From assembly GCA_913020445.1 (NCBI GenBank), contig CAJWAR010000003.1, positions 1-64,000 of the forward strand: 64,000 nt of DNA, in the 5' to 3' direction. Every line of letters begins with the position of its first letter. The stretch's first letter is position 1. Source of the stretch: an uncultured Rhodospirillaceae bacterium (GTDB lineage: Bacteria > Pseudomonadota > Alphaproteobacteria > Rhodospirillales > UBA2165). The notes under the pieces are model-generated. The model was given only the letters and a program-made list of their open reading frames with translations. It was not told the origin of the DNA and searched no databases. Of this stretch, positions 52,891-61,668 are shown one piece after another. Made by a program: the position numbers and the translations under genes.

Positions 52891-53826
52891 TTAAATCGTC
52901 GAGCCGTTCGAAGTCTCAGGATGATTTTCATCAGGCTTAAACCACAAGCGCCAGATATTTTTGACCAGGAAACTACCTATTAGCAAAAGGACAATAGCGC
53001 TCAGGAACATCCCGATAAAGAACGAATAATCGAACCGGTATTTACCAGCGTACGGATCGTAAATAGTGCAAAATAATTTTACTTGGTTGAGCAGAGAATC
53101 AAAGCTCGACAAAGATTTAGCGGTGCCGAGCAGCAGCTGTTTAAGTGGTTCAGTGAGCCGGGTTGCTTCGAAATCCTGGCCGTAAATTTGCGCATAGACC
53201 TCGCCTTTGGCATCGATCAGCGTGGTTTGGGTGAGGTGATCAAAGCCTTTGGGTGAGGTGAAATAAATAAAACCGGTATCGGCAGAGAGACGCTCGACAA
53301 CATCTGGTTTGCCGCTAAGCACCTGCCAGTTTGCATCACCGACATCTTGCTGCTTGGCAAAAGATTTCATCGCGCGCGGCGTGTCCCGGAGCGTGTCAAA
53401 GCCAACGGAAATTACGTTAAAATCATCATTACCGAGTACCTCGCGGGCGTCTTTGACAGCGTCGGCTAGATTTTGCGTCATCATCGGACAGGTATGAGCA
53501 CAGCTTGAATAGACCATGCTGAGGATTAACGGTTTGCCGCGATACTGATCGAGATTGACGACTTTATTTTCAGTACTGATGAATTTGTAATTTCCGACTG
53601 TCTTGCCGATGGCTGCTTGACTGTATTTGTAGGCTGTTTGGGGCTCGAACTTGGCCGCACCGGGGAAAGATTCCTTGGTGACGGTTCGCGCTGATAGCTT
53701 TGTTTCTTGGTGAGGGGTTTTTGCGCTATCGTCATGAGCTCGGACAGGCATTGCCGCGACATGGCTCATTACAATTAGAATAATGATAACCAGTGAGCCG
53801 CTTAATTTATTAGCCTGTAAAATCAT
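52891..53826 (-). CDS. SCO1/SenC/PrrC-family copper chaperone
   Basis: A 311-residue membrane-anchored thioredoxin-fold protein. The copper ligands are Cys109 and Cys113 in SSCAHTCPMM and His197 in GFDHLTQTT. The N-terminal segment IIILIVMSHVAAM is an anchor or signal. A C-terminal tail adds a second membrane helix (SFFIGMFLSAIVLLLIGSFL), which is unusual for SCO proteins. SCO proteins insert copper into the CuA site of subunit II, encoded two genes upstream. The ATG at 53826 is preferred over an in-frame TTG at 53838. Confidence 0.93.
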   Translation of the reverse strand: MILQANKLSGSLVIIILIVMSHVAAMPVRAHDDSAKTPHQETKLSARTVTKESFPGAAKFEPQTAYKYSQAAIGKTVGNYKFISTENKVVNLDQYRGKPLILSMVYSSCAHTCPMMTQNLADAVKDAREVLGNDDFNVISVGFDTLRDTPRAMKSFAKQQDVGDANWQVLSGKPDVVERLSADTGFIYFTSPKGFDHLTQTTLIDAKGEVYAQIYGQDFEATRLTEPLKQLLLGTAKSLSSFDSLLNQVKLFCTIYDPYAGKYRFDYSFFIGMFLSAIVLLLIGSFLVKNIWRLWFKPDENHPETSNGSTI

Positions 53827-53863
53827 GTGTGTTCCCAATTTTTATTGTTTTATTAGAAAGAAT

Positions 53864-53893
53864 TCCGGCGGACGGGTAGGATCGCCCGCCGGA
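53864..53893 (-). other. Hairpin between subunit I and SCO genes
   Basis: TCCGGCGG (53864-53871) and CCGCCGGA (53886-53893) form a perfect 8-base stem with a 14-base loop. On the minus strand it follows the subunit I stop and is followed by a T-rich stretch. It may be an intrinsic terminator or partial attenuator separating oxidoreductase structural genes from SCO and the cytochrome b fusion. Confidence 0.5.
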
Positions 53894-53910
53894 TTTCTAG
53901 GCGGAGTCTA

Positions 53911-55608
53911 TTAACTGAGACCCCAAGTTGACGCTAGGAACTTCCAGTTAACAAAGAAGTACAGCACAAACACGGCCAGGAATATGAGGGCCAAGGTGAA
54001 TGTACCAGGTACTTCGGCAACGCCTGCGCTGCCATGTGCCGTCATTGCAGATGGCGTTGCAGCAGGGGTTGGTTCTGGTGCGGCTTCTGCTACCGGAGCC
54101 TCGTCACGGTTTTTACCCCATAACAAAGAGCCGACAATCACGACCACAAACATCACGCCGCCGATCGTAGCGATCGTCGCAAAGACGCCGTTGATGCCCA
54201 TCATCAGATGCGCTAGAGCCGGATGATCAAACTTTATCGCCGCATCGGCATAGGTGATATCCCAGTGACGGCGGGAAATACCCAAGGTACCGGCACCCAT
54301 TAAGGCGAGTGAAAGACCACCAACACCAAGGCCAAAGAAGTAAGGCTGCCATTTAGCCCAACCCGGCAGGATGAGTTCACGCCGGAACAGGACTGGCACC
54401 AGCCAGTAAGTGATCGCCATAAAGGCCAAGGTCGTGCCCGCGGCAACGGTGCCGTGGAAGTGACCCGGTACATAGAGCGTATTATGGACGATGATATTGA
54501 CCTGTTCTTGGCCCATGATTACGCCGGTGATACCACCCAGCACACCAAACAGCACCAAGGAGATGAACATGCCCGAAAACACCGGGTTGCTCCAAGGTGC
54601 TTTACGGAGCCATTCAAACAGCCCGTTGGTAAAGCCTTTCTTGCGTTGAGCAGCTTCGATAGAACCTGGAACTGTCAAACCGTGGATCATACTCGCCATC
54701 ACTGCGAGATAGAGCAGATAGCTGGTATTGACGATCTTCCATTCCGAACTTAGTGCCGGTTCCACCAGAAGATGGTGAGCCGAAGCCAATTGCAGGAACA
54801 AGATGTACATCAAAAACGCAAAGCGGCTGACTTTTTCTGACAGTGGCTTGGCGCCAAACAGAATAGCCGCAATGGCGTACCACACCGCGATATGTGCGGC
54901 GACGTTGATTTGCTGGGATGAATGACCCATCGCCCACCAAATAACTTTGTACATCAGCGGATCGATATAGGCGATCAAGCCGACCGACCAGAGGAAAGTT
55001 GGGATCAATATCACGGCACCTGAAGCGATGGTGAAAACAGCGATAATGGCTGCCGTCATTGCACCAAAGGTAACCAGTGGGATTGAGCCTTCATAGGTCT
55101 TTTCAGCTTTGGCAATCACCAGCGTGGCAAAGAAAACCGCACAGCCGCACAAGGCACCGACAGCAAATAAAATAATGCCGACGTAAAATAGCGGATCGGC
55201 CTGCATTGGCACATAAGACGTGAACATGACGTTCGATTCGCCTTGCAATACAATGACAACTGTCAGCAAAGCGCCGATCGTCATCAGCCAATAGCCAAGC
55301 CACGCCAGTTTCGGCAGCGCCAATCTCACGTTCAGCAATATTGATGAAGCAAAATACAGCAGGGCCATCTCAAAATAGATGAGCCAGACCAGCAAAATGA
55401 CGATGCCATGGGCGGTGAGCGCCATGTAAAAGGTATCGGCATCCAAAAGATGGATTTCAGGCCATCTGGTTAAGGCAACAAGAAAGCCGAGCAAACCACC
55501 GATTGCCAGGAAGATGATACTGGTAACGGCATTCCACTTAATTAGTTTTTCGCCAGCGAGATCGACTTTAAAGCCGGTGTCGGGGCAAATACGATAAGGA
55601 CTAGTCAT
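53911..55608 (-). CDS. Heme-copper oxidoreductase subunit I, B-type layout, active-site Tyr replaced by Gln
   Basis: A 565-residue protein with about 13-14 membrane helices. Heme and CuB ligands match the Thermus ba3 pattern: His67 (TAHGIV), His229 (MGHSSQQINV), His278 and His279 (SAHHLL), His383 and His385 (PGHFHG). Oxygen-reducing enzymes have the motif GHPxVY, whose Tyr is crosslinked to His. Here the equivalent is GHSSQQ, with Gln233 at the Tyr position. Absence of that Tyr is a hallmark of NO reductases, including CuA-containing types. With the DNR-like regulator and CuA subunit, nitric oxide reduction is the best reading, though oxygen reduction is not excluded by sequence alone. A proline/alanine-rich loop (about 505-530) precedes the last helix. 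Confidence 0.88.
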   Translation of the reverse strand: MTSPYRICPDTGFKVDLAGEKLIKWNAVTSIIFLAIGGLLGFLVALTRWPEIHLLDADTFYMALTAHGIVILLVWLIYFEMALLYFASSILLNVRLALPKLAWLGYWLMTIGALLTVVIVLQGESNVMFTSYVPMQADPLFYVGIILFAVGALCGCAVFFATLVIAKAEKTYEGSIPLVTFGAMTAAIIAVFTIASGAVILIPTFLWSVGLIAYIDPLMYKVIWWAMGHSSQQINVAAHIAVWYAIAAILFGAKPLSEKVSRFAFLMYILFLQLASAHHLLVEPALSSEWKIVNTSYLLYLAVMASMIHGLTVPGSIEAAQRKKGFTNGLFEWLRKAPWSNPVFSGMFISLVLFGVLGGITGVIMGQEQVNIIVHNTLYVPGHFHGTVAAGTTLAFMAITYWLVPVLFRRELILPGWAKWQPYFFGLGVGGLSLALMGAGTLGISRRHWDITYADAAIKFDHPALAHLMMGINGVFATIATIGGVMFVVVIVGSLLWGKNRDEAPVAEAAPEPTPAATPSAMTAHGSAGVAEVPGTFTLALIFLAVFVLYFFVNWKFLASTWGLS

Positions 55609-55620
55609 AATCTTTTTCCC

Positions 55621-56166
55621 CTACTTGCTGTCTTTGACATACATTTTGCCAACCATGGTGTGGTGACCAGAGCCGCAAAATTCGTTACAGATAATGCCAA
55701 ATTCACCAGAACTGGTTGGTGTAATGGTTACCACCATGTCGTAGCCCGGATGAACTTGCAGGTTGATGTTCTCTGGTTGCAGGGAAAAGCCATGCTGGTA
55801 ATCCAAAGAGGAAAGATGCAATCGATAGCTCTTACCTTTTTCGAGTTCCAGGATTGGCCACCAGTCCCACAGACGGGCCAACATATAAATGTCGCTGCCG
55901 GCTGGTGGTTTAACTACCGGGACATCGTTGCTGCCTTCGACCCTTACCTGATATTTCTTGGTAAAAGCTTCGGTTTTTTCGGCATATTTATCGGCGTTTA
56001 TTTTATACGCCTCGTTTGACACATTCTGGTCGCCTGTCAGATGCCAATACGGCATCATGAAAAACATGATCAGGCCCCAGATAAACGCAATAGTAACCCA
56101 AAGCACCTCGGTTTTTTCGACCGGCTTGGACCACCATATGCGATCTTCAGGAGGAAAAATTGACAT
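55621..56166 (-). CDS. CuA-containing subunit II of the heme-copper oxidoreductase
   Basis: A 181-residue subunit II with a single N-terminal membrane helix (about residues 21-39) and a periplasmic cupredoxin domain. CuA ligands are all visible: His125, Cys160, Glu162, Cys164, His168 and Met171 (CNEFCGSGHHTM). It receives electrons from a soluble donor such as cytochrome c and passes them to subunit I. One membrane helix is typical for B-type enzymes. It is 12 bases upstream of subunit I on the minus strand. Confidence 0.93.
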   Translation of the reverse strand: MSIFPPEDRIWWSKPVEKTEVLWVTIAFIWGLIMFFMMPYWHLTGDQNVSNEAYKINADKYAEKTEAFTKKYQVRVEGSNDVPVVKPPAGSDIYMLARLWDWWPILELEKGKSYRLHLSSLDYQHGFSLQPENINLQVHPGYDMVVTITPTSSGEFGIICNEFCGSGHHTMVGKMYVKDSK

Positions 56167-56228
56167 AGTTATTACCTCTTAAATGTAAATCGGATATTTA
56201 ATTAAATTGAACATGAAGCCCCACAGCT

Positions 56229-56399
56229 CTACTTGGCGAGGGGGACGGCGGTGATTTCGATAATTCCCCAGATGATGTAAACCACCGTCGGAATAGCTAC
56301 GCCCAAAAACAAAAGCAAAAAATGATTATCTAATAGCCGCTGCATGAACGGAATGTCCGCATCTGATGCAGGCGGTGATGGTTGGTCTGATGGTGTCAT
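56229..56399 (-). CDS. Small single-helix subunit of the heme-copper oxidoreductase
   Basis: A 56-residue protein with one central membrane helix (about residues 26-49, FLLLFLGVAIPTVVYIIWGI) and a Pro-rich N-terminus. The start at 56399 has AAGGGG upstream; a longer in-frame ATG at 56477 is less likely. Its size, single helix and position before subunit II resemble the IIa subunit of ba3-type oxidases, but the sequence gives no direct homology I can assert. It is the first gene of the operon. Confidence 0.65.
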   Translation of the reverse strand: MTPSDQPSPPASDADIPFMQRLLDNHFLLLFLGVAIPTVVYIIWGIIEITAVPLAK

Positions 56400-56585
56400 A
56401 ATTGGTCCCCTTAAAACGAGATTTCTCCAACGAACCGCCTGGGTAAACTTGGTAAAACGGATAGGCGAATCGCGCACCTGACCAGGAAACCATAGCTAGG
56501 GCCGACTGTCCTTAACCGTGGTTAGTTTCGAAAAAACCTTGAAAACAGGGCTTTGTTGCTAGATATAAATAAATTGAATTCCGTT

Positions 56586-56599
56586 TTGACGCAGATCAA
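56586..56599. promoter_or_regulatory. FNR/DNR-type box between the oxidoreductase operon and its Crp-Fnr regulator
   Basis: TTGACGCAGATCAA matches the FNR/DNR consensus TTGAT-N4-ATCAA with one change. A TATCAT at 56622-56627 is a reasonable -10 for the plus-strand gene. If transcription starts near 56634, the box centre is about 41.5 bases upstream, the classical activator position. The 262-base divergent region also serves the oxidoreductase operon on the minus strand. Transcription start sites are inferred, not seen. Confidence 0.6.
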
Positions 56600-56661
56600 A
56601 AGTAATTTGATAATTTGCGTATATCATATCGGAGTTAGGAATAGTAATTTCTGGAGAATGT

Positions 56662-57366
56662 GTGGCAATGCGCGATAGTGATCGACACTATTTTAACCAG
56701 CATCCTTTGTTCAGCCAGATCGATGAGGCAACGTTGGATCGGATCCTTGCCGGTAGCTCTGCAACTAATTATGCCAAAGGTCAGACCATCTTTCATCGGG
56801 GTGACCCGGCAGATGTATTCTATTTCGTGCTGGAAGGTTGGGTGAAAGTTTTTCGCATTACTGCCGAAGGCGATGAAGCAATTGTTCACATTTTCAGTGC
56901 CGGTGACACCATTGCCGAAGCGGTTGCCTTTGCCGGTAAAAATTATCCGGTCAGTGCGCAAGCGGTGGAGAATTCCCGGGTTGTGCCAATCCTAACCAAA
57001 CGACTGGTTGCTGAATTGTCGCGGGCGCCGGAACTCGCCTTGTCAATTATGGCATCTCTGTCGCTTCAGCTCCACAGCCTGGTGGCTGAGATTGAACAAT
57101 TAAAAACCCGCACGGCAACCCAACGGGTCTGCGATTTCTTCATTCGGCGGTGTGCAGTTGACGAGGGGTCAGCCGTTATTTCTCTACCCTATGATAAAGT
57201 TATCATTGCATCGCGCCTGGGTATGAAACCTGAAAGCTTATCCCGCATTCTGAATCGTCTCAGAAAAATCGGCGTAAAAACTGAAAACGGCCGGGTTGCC
57301 ATTGCTGATGTCGAAGCTCTTATTCGTTTTAGCGACGGCGAATCGCCAATTTCTCTGACCGGCTAG
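56662..57366 (+). CDS. Crp/Fnr-family regulator, DNR/NnrR-like
   Basis: A 234-residue regulator. The cyclic-nucleotide-like beta-roll spans about residues 15-125 (IFHRGDPADVFYFVLEGWVKVFR), followed by a dimer helix and winged HTH (TATQRVCDFF, then IASRLGMKPESLSRILNRL recognition helix). It lacks the N-terminal Cys cluster of FNR and matches the DNR/NnrR branch that senses nitric oxide through heme. The start is a GTG five bases after GGAG; an ATG at 56668 is an alternative. It is divergent from the oxidoreductase operon with an FNR-type box between them, so it probably activates both. Confidence 0.92.
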   Translation: MAMRDSDRHYFNQHPLFSQIDEATLDRILAGSSATNYAKGQTIFHRGDPADVFYFVLEGWVKVFRITAEGDEAIVHIFSAGDTIAEAVAFAGKNYPVSAQAVENSRVVPILTKRLVAELSRAPELALSIMASLSLQLHSLVAEIEQLKTRTATQRVCDFFIRRCAVDEGSAVISLPYDKVIIASRLGMKPESLSRILNRLRKIGVKTENGRVAIADVEALIRFSDGESPISLTG

Positions 57367-57500
57367 ATTAGCCTAACTATTTTTCTCCGATATTTTTCAA
57401 GCGAGCTTGATTGATGCCAAATTGGGCCGCACAATCAGTTATACGTATGGGGCAGTGAGTCTGCCTCCAGAAGAATAATATTTCACCAGGAGTTTCAGGG

Positions 57501-57890
57501 ATGGGAAAAGGTAAACCGCATTTAGAATTTGCGCCTTTGGATATGGCCGACGGCTGGGAAGTGCCGCCCGGCTACCCGGAGGGCATGGAGCAGAAAGTGC
57601 TGACATCTGACTTGGATGAGGTGGGTAAAACCGGCAGCCGGTCCCGCTTTCTGCGCATCAAGTCCGGCGTTTATTCGACCGAGCCATTTGTTCACGAACA
57701 TTGGGAAGAAGTGTATCTCTGTGAAGGCGACATGATTGTCGGCAACGATGAAAACGGTGAAGGCGGTGAAAAATTTCAGGCGCCGACTTATGCCTGCCGC
57801 CCGCCGGGGGTCTATCACGGACCGTTCAAATCTGAGGGCGGCTGCATCATGTTCGAGCTACATTACTTCTACGAACCCGATTCCGAGTAG
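57501..57890 (+). CDS. Cupin-domain protein
   Basis: A 129-residue single cupin. The metal-site motifs are VHEHWEEVYLCEGDMIVG (HxH-type ligands near residues 64-82) and the second motif around RPPGVYHGPFKSEGG (about 97-111). This is a compact beta-barrel that could bind a metal and small ligand. It lies 67 bases before an HpaB-type monooxygenase, so a role in the same catabolic step is likely. It may be a small dioxygenase, isomerase or sensor. Confidence 0.82.
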   Translation: MGKGKPHLEFAPLDMADGWEVPPGYPEGMEQKVLTSDLDEVGKTGSRSRFLRIKSGVYSTEPFVHEHWEEVYLCEGDMIVGNDENGEGGEKFQAPTYACRPPGVYHGPFKSEGGCIMFELHYFYEPDSE

Positions 57891-57957
57891 CGATAGCTTT
57901 CCAGAATTTCTTAACAAGAATGGTCGATACGACCTCATCTAATCAGGGAACAGGAAT

Positions 57958-59418
57958 ATGCTTAAGACAGGGAAAGAACATCTTGAGGGTCTAAAAGATG
58001 GCCGGACGGTTTATATCGGCAAAGAAAAAGTCGATGACGTTACCACACACCCGGCGTTTAAGAACGCAGCGCAAACGGTAGCTAAATTGTATGACATCAA
58101 ACACGAACCTGAGCATCGGGATACCATGTCGTTTGAGGAAGACGGAGAGCGCTATTCGATGTGGTTCTTACGCGCCAAAAGTCAGGATGATCTTCGCAAA
58201 CGTATGCAGGTTCATAAAAAAATTGCCGATCAGACCTGTGGCTTATTTGGCCGCTCACCTGATCATGTGTCGAGTTTCGTCACCGGCATGTCGACCAATC
58301 CATCGGCTTTCGATTCAGATGAAAACAAGTTTGGCGATAATTTGATGAACTACTACGAGCACATGCGCAAAAACGATATTTTTGCGACCTATGCCGTATT
58401 GCCGCCGCAAGCCGCCCGCAATCCTGATTTTTATGAATCGCAGAATTTGCCGGTGCCGACACTACGCGTCGTCCGCGAGGATGATGATGGCGTCGTCATG
58501 TCGGGGATGAAAATGCTGGCCACCAGTGCCGTCTTTTGTGACGAGATTTGGGTCGGTAACCTGCTGCCCTTGGCGCCTAGTCAGTTAAAAGAATCGATCA
58601 CTTGTGCGATCCCGTGTAACGCCGAAGGCCTGTCGCTGTGGATGCGCCAGCCGATCTCGTTAAACGCTGCCAATGAATTTGATAGTCCGTTGACTTGGAA
58701 ATATGACGAGACCGATGTGCTGGTGATGTGTGACGAAGTTAAAGTGCCGTGGGAGAAAATATTTGTCATGGATGACACCGTTCGATCACGCGGGGTCTAT
58801 ACCGAAACGCCTGGGCATTGTTACGGCAACCATCAATCGAATGTCCGATTCTGGTCTAAAATGCAATTAATCCTGGGGCTTTGTTCAAAAGTAACCCAGG
58901 CCAGCGGTGCCGATGAAATACCAGTTGTGCGTGAGACCATCGGTCGTATGGCAGCGCTTGAGGCGACCCTCGCTGGTATGATCCACGGCCAGATTGAAGC
59001 TGCCGAGGAATGGCCGGAAGGCTATAAAACCCCTAACCGCCGGATGATGTATGCAGCGCTCAATTGGTGTACGGAAAGCCATTCTCAGATCGTTGACGTC
59101 TTGCGCGAGCTTTGCGGTGGCGGAGTTTTCCAGATGCCGGCCAGCGTTGATGTCATGCATGACGCCGATCTTAAGGCAGATTTCGAAAAATATTTTCAAA
59201 CGCCGCAATTGGCTGCACTAGATCGCATGAAACTGTTTCGATTGGCCTGGGATTTTGTTGGTTCAGAATTTGCCGGACGGCAACAGCAATATGAAAAATT
59301 TTATGCCGGCGCATCCTTTATCGTGCGCAGCCATTCTCACCGCGAAGCCGATTGGGATTTCTTTGATGGCGTAGTTGACAATGTCCTGGCGGATTATGAC
59401 GTGCCTGAACCGGTTTAG
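57958..59418 (+). CDS. 4-hydroxyphenylacetate 3-monooxygenase (HpaB) family flavoprotein
   Basis: A 486-residue protein of the normal HpaB length. Family signatures include MLKTGKEHLEGLKDGRTVYI, a QTCGLFGRSPDHVSSFVTGM region and a central FADH2-binding part with RVVREDDDGVVMSGMKMLAT and ITCAIPCNAEGLSLWMRQP. It ends with the helical C-terminal domain containing LCGGGVFQMPASVDV. These enzymes hydroxylate or oxidatively cleave phenolic or N-containing substrates with FADH2 made by a separate reductase, which is not encoded here. AGGGAACAGG precedes the ATG. It follows the cupin and precedes iorA. Confidence 0.92.
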   Translation: MLKTGKEHLEGLKDGRTVYIGKEKVDDVTTHPAFKNAAQTVAKLYDIKHEPEHRDTMSFEEDGERYSMWFLRAKSQDDLRKRMQVHKKIADQTCGLFGRSPDHVSSFVTGMSTNPSAFDSDENKFGDNLMNYYEHMRKNDIFATYAVLPPQAARNPDFYESQNLPVPTLRVVREDDDGVVMSGMKMLATSAVFCDEIWVGNLLPLAPSQLKESITCAIPCNAEGLSLWMRQPISLNAANEFDSPLTWKYDETDVLVMCDEVKVPWEKIFVMDDTVRSRGVYTETPGHCYGNHQSNVRFWSKMQLILGLCSKVTQASGADEIPVVRETIGRMAALEATLAGMIHGQIEAAEEWPEGYKTPNRRMMYAALNWCTESHSQIVDVLRELCGGGVFQMPASVDVMHDADLKADFEKYFQTPQLAALDRMKLFRLAWDFVGSEFAGRQQQYEKFYAGASFIVRSHSHREADWDFFDGVVDNVLADYDVPEPV

Positions 59419-59517
59419 ATTGCTGCGAAAAAATCATTTAAATTGTGGGTTTTAAAGCCTTTTCAATTGGTTCTCACCTTTGTATCGTATTTCCGTTAAG
59501 GGAACATATAAAACGGT

Positions 59518-61668
59518 ATGGAAAGATCATTCCATAAGGAAATAGAACAGCTGCGCCAAGGTGACAACGGTAAGTTCCAGGGCGAGGGCATTCTCGCTGT
59601 CACCAAGGCAATCTTACAGTCTGGTGTCGGCTATGTCGGCGGCTATCAGGGCGCGCCGGTCTCTCATCTGTTGGATGTGCTGTTCCAGGCTAAAGATCTT
59701 ATGGCCGAGCTTGGCGTTCATGTCGAAGCGAATTCCAACGAAGCTTCTGCCGCTGCCATGCTCGGAGCATCGATCAATTATCCGGTGCGCGGCGCGGTGA
59801 CCTGGAAATCCATTGTCGGCACCAATGTTGCCTCGGACGCGCTGTCCCACCTGGTAAGCCCCGGCGTCAAAGGCGGCGCGATGATTATCTCGGGCGAGGA
59901 TACCGGCGAAGGCTCCAGCGTTATCCAAGAGCGCACCCACGCTTTTGCCATGAAGTCGTCTTTATGGCTGCTTGATCCCCGGCCTAATTTACAAAGTATG
60001 GTCAATATGGTGGAAAATGGCTTTCAATTGTCGGAGGCTACCAACACCCCAGTGATCTTGGGCCTCCGCATCCGGGCGTGTCATGTGCAAGGTGAATTCA
60101 CCACCAAAAACAATAAAAAATCACCGATTAACTCGATTGATAAAGCCGATGATCCGGCGCCGTTTGAATATGATCGTTTAGCCCATCCGCCGGCGATTTA
60201 CGCTCAGGAAAAGATAAAAGTTGAAAAACGTCTGCCGGCGGCGCAAAAATTTATTGTCGACCGCGGGCTCAATGAGTTCTTTGACGGTCGTTATGATAAT
60301 CTTGGCATTATCTTGCAGGGTGGACTTTATAACACACTGGTTAATCGTCTAAACGTTTTGGGTTTGGGTGATCAGTTCGGCAATTCCGATATTCCGCTGA
60401 TGGTGCTCAACGTCCCGCATCCCTTAGTGCCGGACCAAATTACGGAGTTTTGCGCCGGCAAGGATGCGGTTATGGTGATGGAGGAGGGCAATCCTGAATT
60501 TATCGAACACCAGATTCACACCCTGCTCAGGAAAGCCGATATTCAAACACGCATTTTCGGCAAAGACATCTTTCCGACCGGCGGCGAATACAACGCCGAG
60601 GTGATCACCAAAGGCTTGGTGGATTTCTTAGGCGAAGTTGAGCCCTTGGCCATTGATCAGGAGGCTTTGCGCGATAAGGCGGCGCAATTGTTCAATGACA
60701 AAGAAGCCGGCCATGGGGTGATGGACGGTGCTCTCGACAAACCCTTGCCGCCACGCCCACCGGGATTTTGCACCGGCTGTCCTGAACGTCCGGTTTTTAC
60801 CGCGATCAAAATGCTCAAAGAGGAAATTGGCGACATTCATATTGCTGCCGATATTGGCTGTCACGCTTTTGCAACCTATGCACCGTTTAGCATGGGCAAT
60901 TCAATCTTGGGCTATGGCATGGGGCTCGCGAGCGCCTCGGCCGTTGGTCCGATGCTCAAAAAGCGCACCATCAGCATCATGGGTGATGGAGGTTTCTGGC
61001 ATAACGGCTTGCAATCGGGCGTGCTGTCAAATTTGTTCAACCAAGGTGATGGCATTTTGATCATCATGCAAAATGGCTATGCCTCGGCAACCGGCCAGCA
61101 ATATATCCCGTCCTCGACGGCGGGCTCCGATACGACGCCGATGACCAGCGAGATTGAGCAGACCCTCAAGGCGCTCGGTGTTAAATGGCTGCGGACCGTG
61201 CGCACCTACGGGGTGAGCCGCATGCTTGATACCTTGCGGGAAGCCATGACGACCGAACAAACAGGCCTTAAAGTTATCATTGCCGACAGTGAATGTATGC
61301 TCGCCCGGCAACGCCGGATAAAGGCCGAAAACGTTGAAAAACTAAAACGTGGTGCTGAAGTCATCGTGCCGCGGTTTGGCATCGACGAGGAAATTTGTAC
61401 CGGCGATCATTCGTGCATTCGTCTTTCCGGCTGCCCGTCCTTAAGCATCAAAGACAATTCAGACCCGCTTAGGGATGAGCCAGTAACCGAGGTGATCGAT
61501 AGCTGTGTTGGTTGTGGTCTCTGCGGCGAGGTCGCCCATGCGGCACAATTATGTCCGTCGTTTTATCGAGTTGAGCGCATTCAGAATGCCGGCGGCTTGG
61601 CCAAAATGATGGCCGGGCTAAGAAACAGTGTCATCGGCTGGCTGGCCGGTTCGGAGCGGCCCCAATGA
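59518..61668 (+). CDS. iorA: Indolepyruvate:ferredoxin oxidoreductase, alpha subunit
   Basis: A 716-residue IorA-type subunit. The N-terminal pyrimidine-binding domain has VGYVGGYQGAPVSHLLDVL and GANSNEASAAAMLG-like segments. The TPP pyrophosphate domain has GFCTGCPERPVF, ADIGCHAFATYAPFSMGNS and IMGDGGFWHNGLQSG. The C-terminal ferredoxin region carries cysteine clusters in CTGDHSCIRLSGCPS and SCVGCGLCGEVAHAAQLCP. It oxidatively decarboxylates arylpyruvates to aryl-acetyl-CoA with ferredoxin as acceptor. Its stop overlaps the iorB start by four bases. The cupin and HpaB-type genes upstream hint at aromatic amino acid or related breakdown. Confidence 0.93.
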   Translation: MERSFHKEIEQLRQGDNGKFQGEGILAVTKAILQSGVGYVGGYQGAPVSHLLDVLFQAKDLMAELGVHVEANSNEASAAAMLGASINYPVRGAVTWKSIVGTNVASDALSHLVSPGVKGGAMIISGEDTGEGSSVIQERTHAFAMKSSLWLLDPRPNLQSMVNMVENGFQLSEATNTPVILGLRIRACHVQGEFTTKNNKKSPINSIDKADDPAPFEYDRLAHPPAIYAQEKIKVEKRLPAAQKFIVDRGLNEFFDGRYDNLGIILQGGLYNTLVNRLNVLGLGDQFGNSDIPLMVLNVPHPLVPDQITEFCAGKDAVMVMEEGNPEFIEHQIHTLLRKADIQTRIFGKDIFPTGGEYNAEVITKGLVDFLGEVEPLAIDQEALRDKAAQLFNDKEAGHGVMDGALDKPLPPRPPGFCTGCPERPVFTAIKMLKEEIGDIHIAADIGCHAFATYAPFSMGNSILGYGMGLASASAVGPMLKKRTISIMGDGGFWHNGLQSGVLSNLFNQGDGILIIMQNGYASATGQQYIPSSTAGSDTTPMTSEIEQTLKALGVKWLRTVRTYGVSRMLDTLREAMTTEQTGLKVIIADSECMLARQRRIKAENVEKLKRGAEVIVPRFGIDEEICTGDHSCIRLSGCPSLSIKDNSDPLRDEPVTEVIDSCVGCGLCGEVAHAAQLCPSFYRVERIQNAGGLAKMMAGLRNSVIGWLAGSERPQ

